In this document: in pieces, positions 32,094 through 42,692 of the stretch
Layout of the letters: each line of letters begins with the position of its first letter
Position numbering within the stretch: position 1 is the first letter of the stretch
DNA from: Eublepharis macularius
Lineage: Eukaryota > Chordata > Lepidosauria > Squamata > Eublepharidae
Direction: 5' to 3'
NCBI RefSeq assembly: GCF_028583425.1
Contig: NC_072795.1
Location: forward strand, 10,129,001-10,193,000
Length of the DNA: 64,000 nt
The notes under the pieces: generated by a model
Database searches by the model: none
The model's input: the letters and a program-made list of their open reading frames with translations, nothing else
What the model was told of the DNA's origin: nothing
Program-made: the position numbers and the translations under genes

Positions 32094-33218
32094 TAAGAGT
32101 TTGCACTTCATATGTATAGGAGCTTCCTAGGATTATGTAGTTCTATAGTTAAATTCTGAAGGCTAAAAACGAGACCTTTTTTCCAGAAATGCTATCAAAT
32201 AATACAAGGATTATTGTGTCAACCCTCAATATAACTCTCCCCATCCATATCAGTACCCAAAGTGTTCATGTATTCAACATTTGTTTCTTATGAAGCTTTT
32301 CCAGCATAAATGCTGAAGTACTCAAATAGTAGTAGCACTTTGGAAAGCTCTTCTCACACTGAGACCTTCTAGTTTCCTAACTGAGCAGAAGTTACCTATC
32401 AAACTCGAGCAAATTTTAGAAGTAAAACAGGGTGTAATGTGTTTTTAGTTTACTGTAGCCAACCAATTATCCAGGAGTACATATAACTGCTCTAGTTTCA
32501 TCTCAATTTTGCCCCCTAACCCCATGCTCACAAATCCAGCCTACATTCCTGAGTTCCAAGAGAATGAAGCATGTATATTTGGGAGAACACCAGGGCCAAC
32601 CTGGGGATCCAGGAGGGTCATTTGGCCTGGGCCTGGAGCTCAAATGGAACCTCCAAAGTATACAAAAAGATTCACATTATGGATCACTGTCTTGTTGGTA
32701 CCTTATTTTGTCTTCATTCTTCATCGTTTTATTATAAGAGCTTTAGATCTCAAAAGATAGAAGTGGCCTGGGACTTTCTGGACCTTTGAGGGGGTCTGAA
32801 AACAGAAGAATTGCCATTCTTGAACTATAGTGGGAAAGCTCCTGTCAGCAGCCCCCTGATTCCTGCTGCCACTTACTAGGCTGACAGGGACAAATTAAGG
32901 AGAAAACCACTGCCACGTTGATGGTGTGACATCATTTCTGTAGTGAACCCAGAAGTGATGTCATATGACTTCATCAGAAGCACTACGGTAAAACCATAGA
33001 GTTTCCATTGAATCCTAGAATGGAGTGACCACTTCCACATTCAATCCAGAAATTATGTCATGCTGTCAATGCAATGTCCCTGTCCCCCAGTCTTCTTCTG
33101 GGTGCTGGCCACTGGCTGTCACCTTTCGGAAACAACAAAAATTAGCATTAAGTAAGTGACTGAAAAATTTAATGTCCTTGTCTGAATGCATCCTGAGCCA
33201 ACAGTTTCTTCTTTGCAG
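32094..33218 (+). other. CYP2 intron 7, remaining part
   Basis: No recognised gene or repeat in about 1.1 kb. It ends with the acceptor TTCTTCTTTGCAG. Confidence 0.45.
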
Positions 33219-33360
33219 GGGGTCATTGTTGTTCCGGACCTTCGTTCCGTTCTTCTGGATCCTGAACACTGGGAGACACCTGAGGCATTCAACCCAAATC
33301 ATTTTTTGGACAAGGATGGAAATTTTGTGGAAAGAGAAGCATTTCTTATATTTGGTGCAG
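33219..33360 (+). CDS. CYP2-like gene, exon 8
   Basis: The exon is 142 bp, the standard CYP2 exon 8 length, flanked by TTTGCAG and GTACAT. The peptide includes SVLLDPEHWETPEAFNPNHF, the meander/PERF-like region, and ends FLIFGAG. Its last base joins GG of exon 9 to make Gly in the heme-binding loop. Confidence 0.94.
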
Positions 33361-34555
33361 GTACATGCAAATTTTTGAATTAATTTGTGGTTGATAGTTG
33401 TACATAGGGCTATCTGAAGCACTAAACTCAGGAATATTTGCTCCTTATAAAGAACATTCTTACAAATCACTTTGTAAAATCCTTATATCGAATATTATGT
33501 AATCTTTAGATATGATTTTGTAAAGGAAAGTAATGAAAGGTAAAATTCTATTAAATGCAGCTTGGACATAATGAGTAACTTATTTCCTTTTAAAAATAAC
33601 ATTTTAGCTCTTATATTCAGCAAGAATTTTGGCCATGTAGTTATGGTTGCCAAGCTCCTGTTGGGGCCTAGAGTTCTCCCAGAATCTTAACTTATCTCCG
33701 TACTGTAGGAAACAGTTCCACTGGAGGAAATGGAAGCTTTGGACAGTGAACTTTATGGCATTATACCAGACTGAGGTATCTCCCTTGCTCAGGTTGCAGT
33801 CCCAAATCTCCAGGAATTCCCCATCCTGGAGTTGACAACCCTACCTGTAGTTCCTGCTATGATTCCATCACAATACATAGCATCCAGGAGAATCTGAGAC
33901 AGAAGCCCAACCTTGAGCTTCTTATGTAATGCAAGCAGAAATAGAATGTGGGCATTTCTGCTCACAAAATGTAGTTTTCCATGGAGCGATGACTCCTCCA
34001 TTTTAGCCTCTTTCTATGGCAGTAGAGCATTGCAAACATTACAGTTTGGTGGCAGGGGAAATAGTGACTTGGAAGATTTTGTCATAAAATAAATACAGGA
34101 TTAGTAAAGCAGAGCAGTTTAGTGAGTGGAACCAGGTGTCTCCATGCATAGTGATGAGACAAGAAACTCACACAGAGTCTGCTTCCTTTAGTAAGGAAAA
34201 TAAAAGTCATTTTATTTAGGAACTCCACTCAGGGCAGAAAAGAAGACAGTCAGAATCTCGTTTCATTTATTTAAGCAAGGATGCCTGTGGATGGAGGGAC
34301 TGAGCCCTGAGTGCTCCGTGGTGACAATATGGAGAGAGAGCGTGTATGCAAGCGAGGGAGATGAGGAAGACAAAAGTCACAACTGAACTTGCCATTGAGC
34401 TACTTTAGGAGGTGGAGGGAAATGTTGGCCCATCCACTCAAGTGACCTTAACAAAGTCCAAACTAGATGCATATCTGGGGAGTGAGGTACATCCTGGGGA
34501 ACACATAGAAAGGTACTACGTACTCACTTGCTGCTTTCCCGTATTTTCTTTGTAG
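33361..34555 (+). other. CYP2 intron 8
   Basis: At 33640-33845 a segment begins ATGGTTGCCAAGCTCC and ends GGAGTTGACAACCCTA, complementary ends of a common reptilian interspersed repeat. The rest is unrecognised. It ends in TTTTCTTTGTAG before exon 9. Confidence 0.45.
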
Positions 34556-34746
34556 GGGCCCGTGAGTGCCTGGGAGAACAACTGGCAAAGATTGAGCTCT
34601 TCATCTTCTTCATCAACCTACTGAGGTCGTTCACTTTCCAGCTGCCAGAAGGAGTAAAACAGCTCAGCGAAGAACCTGTAGTTGGAGCATCATTGCCTCC
34701 CCAACCTTATAAGCTCCGTGCTGTTCCCCGCTGCGGCACTTCATAA
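34556..34746 (+). CDS. CYP2-like gene, exon 9 (heme ligand and stop)
   Basis: The terminal coding exon completes the heme-binding signature FxxGxRxCxG as FGAGARECLG, with the heme-thiolate cysteine at TGC 34567-34569. GEQLAKIELFIFF (L-helix) follows. The protein ends PYKLRAVPRCGTS before TAA at 34744-34746. All six visible exons are open and in frame. Details such as QDRKKLPYTNAVIHEIQRF and DPEHWETP are reminiscent of CYP2K/CYP2W, but subfamily placement needs a tree. Confidence 0.95.
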
Positions 34747-34992
34747 AGTATACCAATTGGAATGATCCACTTGTTACTGTCAATTTCTTCTTCATTTCAT
34801 TCACGTCATCCTAATCCTGCTCTGACCTCCTCAGTTCATTCTTTCCTTGATTTTTCCTTGAGGATCTTTCCTTGAGGAGGCATTTTGACTGATGCCGCCT
34901 CAAAAGGAATTCTGGCAGATCTGCAATGCTGTTGATTGCTAAACTTGTTCTATTGCTTCACAAATTATCTTATTTTTAGTTTGATGTCTTCA

Positions 34993-34998
34993 AATAAA
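34993..34998 (+). promoter_or_regulatory. Candidate CYP2 poly(A) signal
   Basis: AATAAA about 250 bp downstream of the CYP2 stop codon, followed by TGCTC and a GTGGTATGT-like GT-rich stretch at 35018-35026. Confidence 0.6.
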
Positions 34999-35325
34999 TG
35001 CTCAACGCAGAATTCTGGTGGTATGTAAAACCCGACACTTCTCATTCTTTTCAAATACTTTTCAAAGAAGTCATGTTTTGTGTAAAAGAGATGTGTAAGA
35101 ACTGAGTTAAAGAGCAAGTTTATACATGAAAAAAAATTACATTCAAGCCTTATATTTACTGTGGTCTTTACACATGCTGATATTTTAATTGTTAACTGAT
35201 AAGGGGATTACAGGGGAGGCATTTCTACTGTGTATGAGCACTCTGAACAATTGTGGTCCTGCATTTTTTTTAGAAAGCAAATGAAGGAAAGAGATATTTA
35301 AATCTCATGCATGAAAAGAGTCTTA
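34999..35325 (+). other. Intergenic, no recognised feature
   Basis: AT-rich sequence between the CYP2 3' end and a LINE fragment. Nothing identified. Confidence 0.4.
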
Positions 35326-35818
35326 GAAGAGTGTGTATTGGAAGGGTGTGAAACAAGGCTGCATACTTGCTCCTTTATTATTTAATTTCTACAAAAATGC
35401 CATGATACAGTCCCTATGTAATCTGCATTTCTACTCCCTCAACCATTGTGAATAGGCCTATTCCTATACTTTTATATCCAGATGACACAGTTATTCTGTC
35501 ATGCACTGAGGTAGAGCTAAGCTTCCAAGCATTTTAGACATTGCAAGAGGAACATCTAGCAATAAATATCACTTATTTTTTCACTTATTTTTGCTAAAAG
35601 ATCCACAATGCACAGGTAGCAAATAGAAGAAACAAGTCAAAGTGTTTCAATATTAGATAATTGCATTTCATTCTTGAGGGTCATAGACTGCTCACCTTTC
35701 CCAGATTACAGAATCTGCCCCAAAGATGCCCTTAGCAATGCTGTGATTTTTTCGTTCTAAATAAGGAGTTTATATTTCCTGTGCTCTGCAGGTTTTTCAG
35801 AGCAAGACAGTACCCCAG
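35326..35818 (+). repeat. Decayed non-LTR LINE reverse transcriptase fragment
   Basis: With several stops and shifts, the translation shows GVKQGCILAPLLFNFY, a damaged YPDDTVILS (for YADD), and TAHLSQITESA..LAMLRFF. This is a CR1/R1-like LINE RT and thumb region rather than L1. It abuts the Penelope-like copy at about 35818. Confidence 0.65.
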
Positions 35819-36710
35819 GCCCTGCAACAGACCCAGATGCCAGCTCTGCCCTTATATCTACCCAGGGAATACAATTGCATGACCCAATGGCATCAACTAC
35901 ACTGTCTCTGGCTCTTACAGCTGCTCTTCCTCCAATGTGATATATGCCCTCATGTGCCAACAATGTCCTTCTGCTCTGTACATTGGACAAACCAGCCAAC
36001 CTCTACACAAAAGAATGAATGGACACAAATCTGACATTAGAAATAGCAACATCCAGAAACCAGTGGGAGAACACTTCAATCTACCAGGACATTCCATCAA
36101 AGACTTAAAGGTCACTGTAGTTCAACAGAAACCTTTCAAAAACAAAAGGGAAGCTGCTGAATTGGAATTCATATGTAAATTTGACTCTGTCAAGCTGGGA
36201 CTGAATAGTGACTATGAATGGTTATCTCATTATCACAGGTAACTGATTTCCTTTACAGAAGCAGGATCAAGGGGAGTCCAGTGGCACCTGGCGTGGGCTT
36301 TCGAGGATCACAGTTCACTTCATCAGAAACATCTGGCGGGGAGAGCTGTGATTCTTGAAGGCTTGTGCTGCAGTGGAATTGGTTGGTCTTGGAGGTGCTA
36401 CTGGACTCTTTTTGATTTTGCTACTACAGACTAACACAGCTAACTCCTCTGAACCTTTACAGAAGCAAACTGATCTCCATATCAGAAGGAGCTGTTTGCA
36501 TCTCCATATCAGAAGGAGTTGTTTGCATCTACTCCGCCCTCCCCTCTCCTCCTCTATATCTGACCAGTTTCTTTTGGCCCTCCATGCATCTGACGAAGAG
36601 AACTGTGATTCTCGAAAGCTTATGCTACAATAAAATTGGTTAGTCTTAAAGGTGCTACCAGACTCTTTTTGATTTTGCTACTACAGACTAACACGGCTAA
36701 CTCCTCTGAG
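35819..36710 (+). mobile_element. Penelope-like element 3' part: GIY-YIG endonuclease and terminal repeats
   Basis: The frame 35886-36242 encodes the GIY-YIG domain: VIYALMCQQC, then SALYIGQTSQPLHKRMNGHK, PVGEHFNLPGHS and EAAELEFICKFDS. This nuclease primes target-site reverse transcription in Penelope-like elements. The first half (35819-35900) is the CxxC-type linker with a frame change. After the stop come two related tail copies, 36285-36440 and 36580-36710 (ATCTGACGAAGAGAACTG to TAACACGGCTAACTCC), as expected of terminal repeats in this class. The reverse transcriptase is missing. Confidence 0.8.
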
Positions 36711-36829
36711 TCTAAAGGGATTTATGTTTCATTCCATGCTTTAGATAACAACTGTAAAACTCAGACCATGTGTAATAATCTCATCACATTTACATAGCAC
36801 TTATTAAACAAAAATCAGGAAAATAGCTG

Positions 36830-37705
36830 CTGAAAGCTCATACCCTGGAAATCTAGTTGATCTCTAAAGTGCTACTGGACCTGAATCTTTCTCTTCTCTA
36901 CAGACGGACATGGCTTCCCACCTAATTCTAATAATATTAACATAAAATTGCCCACATCCTTCAATCTTTTTTTCCAAAGACCATAAATAAGGAAGCAAAA
37001 TGAAATCCAATAAGGCGTCCAATAAATATACTATGAAGTTTTTGCCTGAGGTGACTCCTCAAATATTGAGGACCCTTGAGCAGGCGTCTTCATTTTCCAG
37101 CAAGCCCCGTTGAAAGCAGACTGGAAGCTCACAAAGGTACAAAAGACAACCAATTATGACACAGTTGCCATAATTGTGGGAAATTCAAATGTCCTAGCCT
37201 TTAATGAAATTTATATTCTAGATGTCATGAGAGTCACATTAGAAACACAGTGCTACTTCCCACTTTATCAGGCAAATAGGAAATAGATTTTAACAATAAA
37301 AATAAGTATAATAACATTCGATGTATATATAAGTCACATGTCAAATTGCACACCTGTCATTGGGGTGAGTGAAATGATAACCATTCCGCTCCTTCAGGGG
37401 GACTGCCAATCTTGGAGCGGACTTGTGTTCTTCATTAGGAATCCATTTCTTTTGTCCCTTAGCAATTTTATCTCCTTATAGTATATTCCTCAACTCTGTC
37501 TTGGTTGTGAAGTCATACATTTAGGCAGAAGGAGTTGCAGATGAACATAGAACATAGAGAGCTGTCACAACTGGATGAATAAAGTTTCAGGTAAGTAACT
37601 GTGTTGGTCTGCATTAGCACAGCAGGATTTGGTTCCAGTGGTGCCTTAGAGACCAACAATATTTTCAGGGTATGAGTTTTCAAAAGTCAGAGCTTCCTTC
37701 TTCAG
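36830..37705. repeat. Two Penelope-like tail fragments in unassigned sequence
   Basis: 36830-36915 (+) reads GAAAGCTCATACCCTGGAAA, AGTGCTACTGGACC, TACAGACGGACATGGC. 37595-37705 (-) is the same tail reversed. The intervening 680 bp has no recognised feature. Confidence 0.5.
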
Positions 37706-38219
37706 ATACAGGTAGGAGTGGAGATCTCTGAGTCTTTAAATCCCAGCCAAAAGGTGGGGTGGGGGAGATGTAAAATACAAAGTAGCTTGATTAGCATCTA
37801 ATAATCTATTAGCATTTTATAATATATTCAATTCTATTCTATTTATTACAGCAAAAGCCAGCAGTGTAAAGCAATACAGTTCCATATAATAAACGAATAC
37901 TATCATTACAAAAAGCTCAAGGATATAGAAGAGATACAAGTTAAAATAGAGTAACAGTAATGGGAATAAAAAGTTATATTGTGTTTTCCACTAAAAGAAG
38001 TTTACGTTTTCTAATAGCTAAAGAGCAGAATTTGGCCACAGCATAGGTTACTGAGCTCTGAGAATCTTTTAGAAGAAATTTGCGCAAGATTTCTGGTCTA
38101 AATTCCAAATAGGATTGCAAAGGGTTAAATTTAGACAAGAGAGGTAATATGAGGCGAGACCGTTCTTTTTATAATATATTCTTGTTAGAAAATAAAAATC
38201 AAGTATTCATTCCCATCCA
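37706..38219 (+). other. Intergenic, unassigned
   Basis: AT-rich, no coding signal. Possibly LINE-derived, but I cannot name a family. Confidence 0.35.
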
Positions 38220-39440
38220 CCTTTGCCAACCTTATTTATCAGAGGAGTCAAACAAGGGCAACCTCTCTCAGTTCTGCTCTTTAATTTTCCCTTGAATCCT
38301 TAGCAACCATGATGAAAGAAACTAAGAAGATCAAAGTTTTTCAGATGATCTCTCATTATCAGTATAAAATCTCAATGTATGAAGATGATATTGTATTATT
38401 TCTAACAGATGTGGTCCATTGTAGTATAATGCTGAATTAAAAGTTGTTATTGATCTATACTGAACCATAGTAGGCTATAAGATAAATGTTTAAAAAACTG
38501 AAGTGTTTCTATTAAACGTCAATTAAGCAGATCTCTCCTGTCAGAGTTGAATAGCTAAAATCAGCTTAACTTTTTTTTTAATCACTTATTTAGGAGTAGT
38601 AATTGGACAAGAGAACTCTACAATGTCTGATACATTAATGAGATACATTAAAAGCAAGCTGATGCTGTGGAAAACATTTAAATTTTTTCTATTAGGGCAA
38701 ACCAATTTGATAAAAATGATTATCCCAAACGTACGTATGGTTAAGTAATCTTCCAGCAGTAATTCCTGAGGCTATTATGAAAGATCAGTAAAATCTGATC
38801 AACTGGTTTATCTGTGAAGGAAAGAAACCAGGGGTTAGATGGGCAATTGCCCGAAATAAATAGCAAAATGAATGTTTAGGGTTACCTCACATTCAATTTT
38901 ATCATGATACAGCAAAGTGAATGTGAATAATTAGATGGTTTTTTAACAGCAATTATTCATTTGAAATTGCTATTGAGCAGGCATGTGTAAGGATGCTTTT
39001 TAAATCATTCTTATGGCTTAAAATATCAGAAAGGAAAAAAATGTATAATTTTGATAAGATTGTAGTAACTTATCTCTTAACGTGCTGGGATATATACCGT
39101 GAAAAACTTTCCACAGTTTCCACAGGGATTTAGATAGACTTCAGGGTTTCCAATTTTGAGTTCTTTCTAAATGGGAGAAAACAGGATTAGACACCTTTAG
39201 ATTGCTGTCAATAATGATATGATACCGTTTGAGAGCATAAGAGAAATAAGTAATGTTCAAGTTGGTATATATTAGTGTCTACAACTTAAAGAGTTCTTTG
39301 TCCAATAATAATATTTTAAAAGGATCAAACTGAAGGGATTATACTGAGTTTGAGCAGCTATTATTGAAATGGGAGAAACAATCTCAGTTATATTATATAA
39401 TTCACAGGCTGAATTGGTTGAATATTGTTTTTCTAAATAA
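38220..39440 (+). pseudogene. Heavily decayed L1 ORF2 fragment
   Basis: Despite many stops the order is clear: RGVKQGQPLSVLLFNF, YEDDIVLFLTD (Ala changed, Asp pair kept), then GKKPGVRWAIARNK and GLPHIQFYHDTAK, which match the RT palm and post-RT region of L1. No intact frame. Confidence 0.75.
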
Positions 39441-40440
39441 ATGGACACATGATTTGAGTTTTGAGACTCCACAACAAACACAGAAATATATCCTTTCAGA
39501 TGGTCTCTTTTTTTGCAATTTTTCTTCAGTTTAAGGAAAACTTGCTTAACCATAGCAATACCAATACCAATAAATATAATAATGTCTGGAGTCAGCTGAC
39601 GCTGCCTCACCGGCATCATCCCCACCTCCCTGCCCCAATAGTACCTGCCGGGAGCCATGGAGGGATGGCAGCGGCTGGAGCAGCAGCAGTAACCCCAACA
39701 GCCAGCTGAGAGGCACCATGGCCCTGGCGGATAGATGACAAGCACAGTGATGTGGCCAGGAACAACTGTGGGTGGGGTGGGGCAGCAGCCTGAAGATGCA
39801 CACTTCGCAGGAGCCACGGGCCAGCACAGCTGCACTGAGCCCCATCAAGGGCAGGGCGATGGCCTGCAGATGCACAGCCCAGTTGAGGCTGTGGGCCAGT
39901 CCAGCCATACCCACAGGAGATGACCAAAGCCTCAGCTTGCCTCGAGACCAGCAGGCCAGCCCTCAGCCAGGCAGCACACCCCACTCCTCAGCAGGGCAGG
40001 ACCACTAGAGGGAGTGGCCAACCAGTCCCAAGGGGGATAGAGAGAGGGTGGAGTCAGAGGATTGTGGCCACCACTGGCCCAGGTGCTTGGCTTCACTCTG
40101 AGTGTTGGGAGGTGGGAACCAGGGTGGAGTTGGTAGTCGGGGGGAGGGTATGTAACTAAGGCTCCTGACCCGAGCCAGGGAGGAATGTGGAAGTCTGTTC
40201 ATGCTGTCAAGGGCAGCCTCCTCAGGGGGCGGAAGGCTAATTAAATGGTGGTTCGCCCCAGCACTTTGACCCCCAAGTCCGAGGCCTTAAAAAGGGGGAG
40301 CCTTCCAACGACAGGGATGCATCCCTCATGAGGGCCAAACAGGTGACTCTGAAGACAAAGGCAGGGTCATGGCGGTGGTTCTATGAGTGACAACATGGTA
40401 GACAGGTGTGCATGGGGCCAAAACACACCTGTACATGACA
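39441..40440 (+). other. GC-rich intergenic block, possible old LTR
   Basis: From about 39590 the base composition jumps to GC-rich and is open in several frames on both strands, none with a domain. A TATA-like CCTTAAAAAGGGGG at 40283-40296 and the composition recall the LTRs at 28515 and 55151, but I see no clear ends. Confidence 0.3.
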
Positions 40441-40914
40441 GATATTAATAGTAAATAATGGCAGTCCTCTGAAGCCACATTAGCCTTGTGATTCTGTTCT
40501 CTGTAATGTCCCATTCACCCTTCAGCTGAGGCCTCAAAGTGCTTACTAAACCTCATATTTACAACTTTACCTGCAATAGGTCTGTTCCTAAGGACAAGGC
40601 ATAGCACTTCTCAAGGACTTTGGAATGGAGTAGGCAGAAAACAAACCCAGCACAAGCAACATCTAATTGGAAAGGGTTTTTTTAAAAAAAAATCCTATTT
40701 GCCCCATAGGGCAACCAGCTCATGGACACTCTGGGAAGGAGGGCCAGCACCTTCAATGTTATGCCCCAGGCTGACTCTCATGGGCTGCAGTGGTATGAGA
40801 CCACATGCTGGCACATGCTCTTGCAGTTGTGGCTCACTACAAGAGGGCACAAGCGCATGATTTTCAGTACTGCTCTCCATTGTTCCAGGAATTAAGCTCT
40901 TTGGTGGAGAGGAC

Positions 40915-41015
40915 ATAAGAAGAACCCTGCTGCATCAGACCAGTGTTCCACCTAGTCCAGCATCCCATCACTCACGGTAGCCAATCAGTTGCTAAGGAGG
41001 GGCAGCAAACAGAGC
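40915..41015 (+). repeat. Common reptilian interspersed repeat fragment
   Basis: ACATAAGAAGAACCCTGCTG, ATCAGACCAGTGTTCCACC, TAGTCCAGCATCC and a GTAGCCAATCAGTTGC segment form a repeat widespread in sauropsid genomes. Class not assigned. Confidence 0.5.
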
Positions 41016-41415
41016 ACATAGGCACAACTGGGGTGGATGAGGGGGGGGGTGTTAGAGGCTCTGTTCAGGCTTCCCCTTAATTAAATTTCTCCTAAAGACA
41101 CAGAAGAAGAATCTGGTGTCCAGTGGTATAAATATTTTTCTCTAAGACTCTTAGAAATTTATTACATTCCAGGGATCATTATCCATTTAGATACCCAGAT
41201 AATATTATTTGGACTAGTTAATGCATACAGTACAAAAGTCTGTATAAGGATGATCCTCAACATGTTTACAGCTGCTAGCAAAAAACTGGAAAAACTGAAA
41301 AAAGTGCTACTAGCAAAAAACTGGAAAACTAGTAAACATCTCAGAATTAAATTTTGGATTCAGATAGTCTGGGCTATTGCGAAATTATCAAAATTATCAG
41401 AACTTGTTCTTCTAA

Positions 41416-41744
41416 GAGCCAAGCTACAAGTGATGCCTGACACAGATTGGAACCTTGTCAGCATCCCTCAAGTTTTGATGGGAAATGTAGGCATCCTGGT
41501 CTTGCAGCTTGGCTCTCCATTTAATTAAAATTTACAGAATCCCCCCCACACACCCAGCGGAGGGGAAGGGGGGCACCCAGCAAGAGCCTGACGCCTGCAC
41601 TCCCCTCCCGACTGCATGTTCTCCCTCCCATAGACTGCCGCTCTGTAAACTTCTGTAAGCTGCAAGACCAGGATGCCTACATTTCCCATCAAAACTTGAG
41701 GGAAGCTGACAAGTGTCCAACCTGTGTCACTTGTAGCTTGGCTC
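41416..41744. mobile_element. Palindromic MITE with GAGCCAAGCTACAAGTGA termini, copy 1
   Basis: The left arm (41416-41518) and right arm (about 41650-41744) are inverted copies (CAAAACTTGAGGGAAGCTGACAAG side versus CTTGTCAGCATCCCTCAAG side) with about 130 bp of GC-rich spacer. Termini match those of copies at 53942-54059 and 57824-58349. Its target duplication is unclear. Confidence 0.75.
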
Positions 41745-42429
41745 TTTGAGACAGACATATTTTAAAAAGCTTATTTTTGTGATAGCTAAAATTTAAAAAA
41801 AAAACTTTGGAGGAACATTAGACTTCTATAATTGTGCCTTACTTTTATATTAAACAAAACAATGGAAATCTGTAAATTGTGAATACTAAGTTTGAATTAA
41901 GTAATTGTGACATCAGTAAGTCTCAACATTTATATTATTATAACTTATAATTAAACATTAGTATCTTGTTGTTGAGATTCATTTAAGAGGGAAGAAACAA
42001 AACTTCCTATGGGCAGTTCTTTTGTGTGATGAGCTGCAATATCCAATGTGGAAATGTGGCTGGCGGCCCAGAAAATCAGAACAGAAAAATAAGGTGTGCC
42101 TTACCACCCATGTTCACCTAAGGCTGTGGTGATTAGCTGGCACAGCTTTTGTGCTGATTTCTCAGATCAGAAAGAATAAAAGCCATCAGTTTCCTGGGGA
42201 GCAAAATAAGGAGGAAAAATGTAATAACTGACAACTGTCTGTGCACTGCTGTGATGAACTGGCACAGATGAAAGCACTCAAAATAAAAAAAATATCATAG
42301 TATGTTCGAGAGAGGGTTTTCAGTGATTACCAAGCAGCCCAGATCGGCATTTTCTTTCCAGAGTTGCAAGTAAGGATCAAAAATATTTTTTCTGTGATTT
42401 TTATGGCTTGGAATTTTCATTGCCAATTT
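41745..42429 (+). other. Intergenic, unassigned
   Basis: AT-rich, no recognised feature. Confidence 0.35.
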
Positions 42430-42692
42430 GGTGTAGTGGGAGCCAGTTTGGTGTAGTGGTTAAGAGCGCGGGACTCTAATCTGGAGAGCCGGGTTTGATT
42501 CCCCACTCCTCCACTTGAAGCCAGCTGGGTGACCTTGGGCTAGTCACAGCTCTCTGGAGCTCTCTCAGCCCCACCCACCTCACAGGTGTTTTGTTGTGGG
42601 GATAATAATGGCATACTTTGTAAACCACTCTGAGTGGGCATTAAGTTGTCCTGAAGGGTGGTATATAAATCAAATGTTGTTGTTGTTGTTAT
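42430..42692 (+). repeat. Squamate tRNA-derived SINE, near complete
   Basis: The head contains A-box TGGTGTAGTGGTTAAGAG and B-box GGTTTGATTCCCC, an internal pol III promoter. Then come GGGTGACCTTGGGCTAGTCA, GTAAACCACTCTGAGTGG, GGGTGGTATATAAATC and a (TTG)n tail. It is the + strand relative of 31886-32093. Confidence 0.9.

Noticed and set aside
32509..32789. 72-83-codon ORFs ending in hydrophobic residues, intron 7
   Set aside because: No splice sites or family match, and the CYP2 exon count is already complete.
39272..40159. Several overlapping ORFs on both strands near 39.3-40.2 kb
   Set aside because: Composition effect of a GC-rich block; no recognisable protein.
42438..42510. tRNA-like sequence with A and B boxes
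   Set aside because: It is the head of a SINE with a body and (TTG)n tail, not a free tRNA gene.
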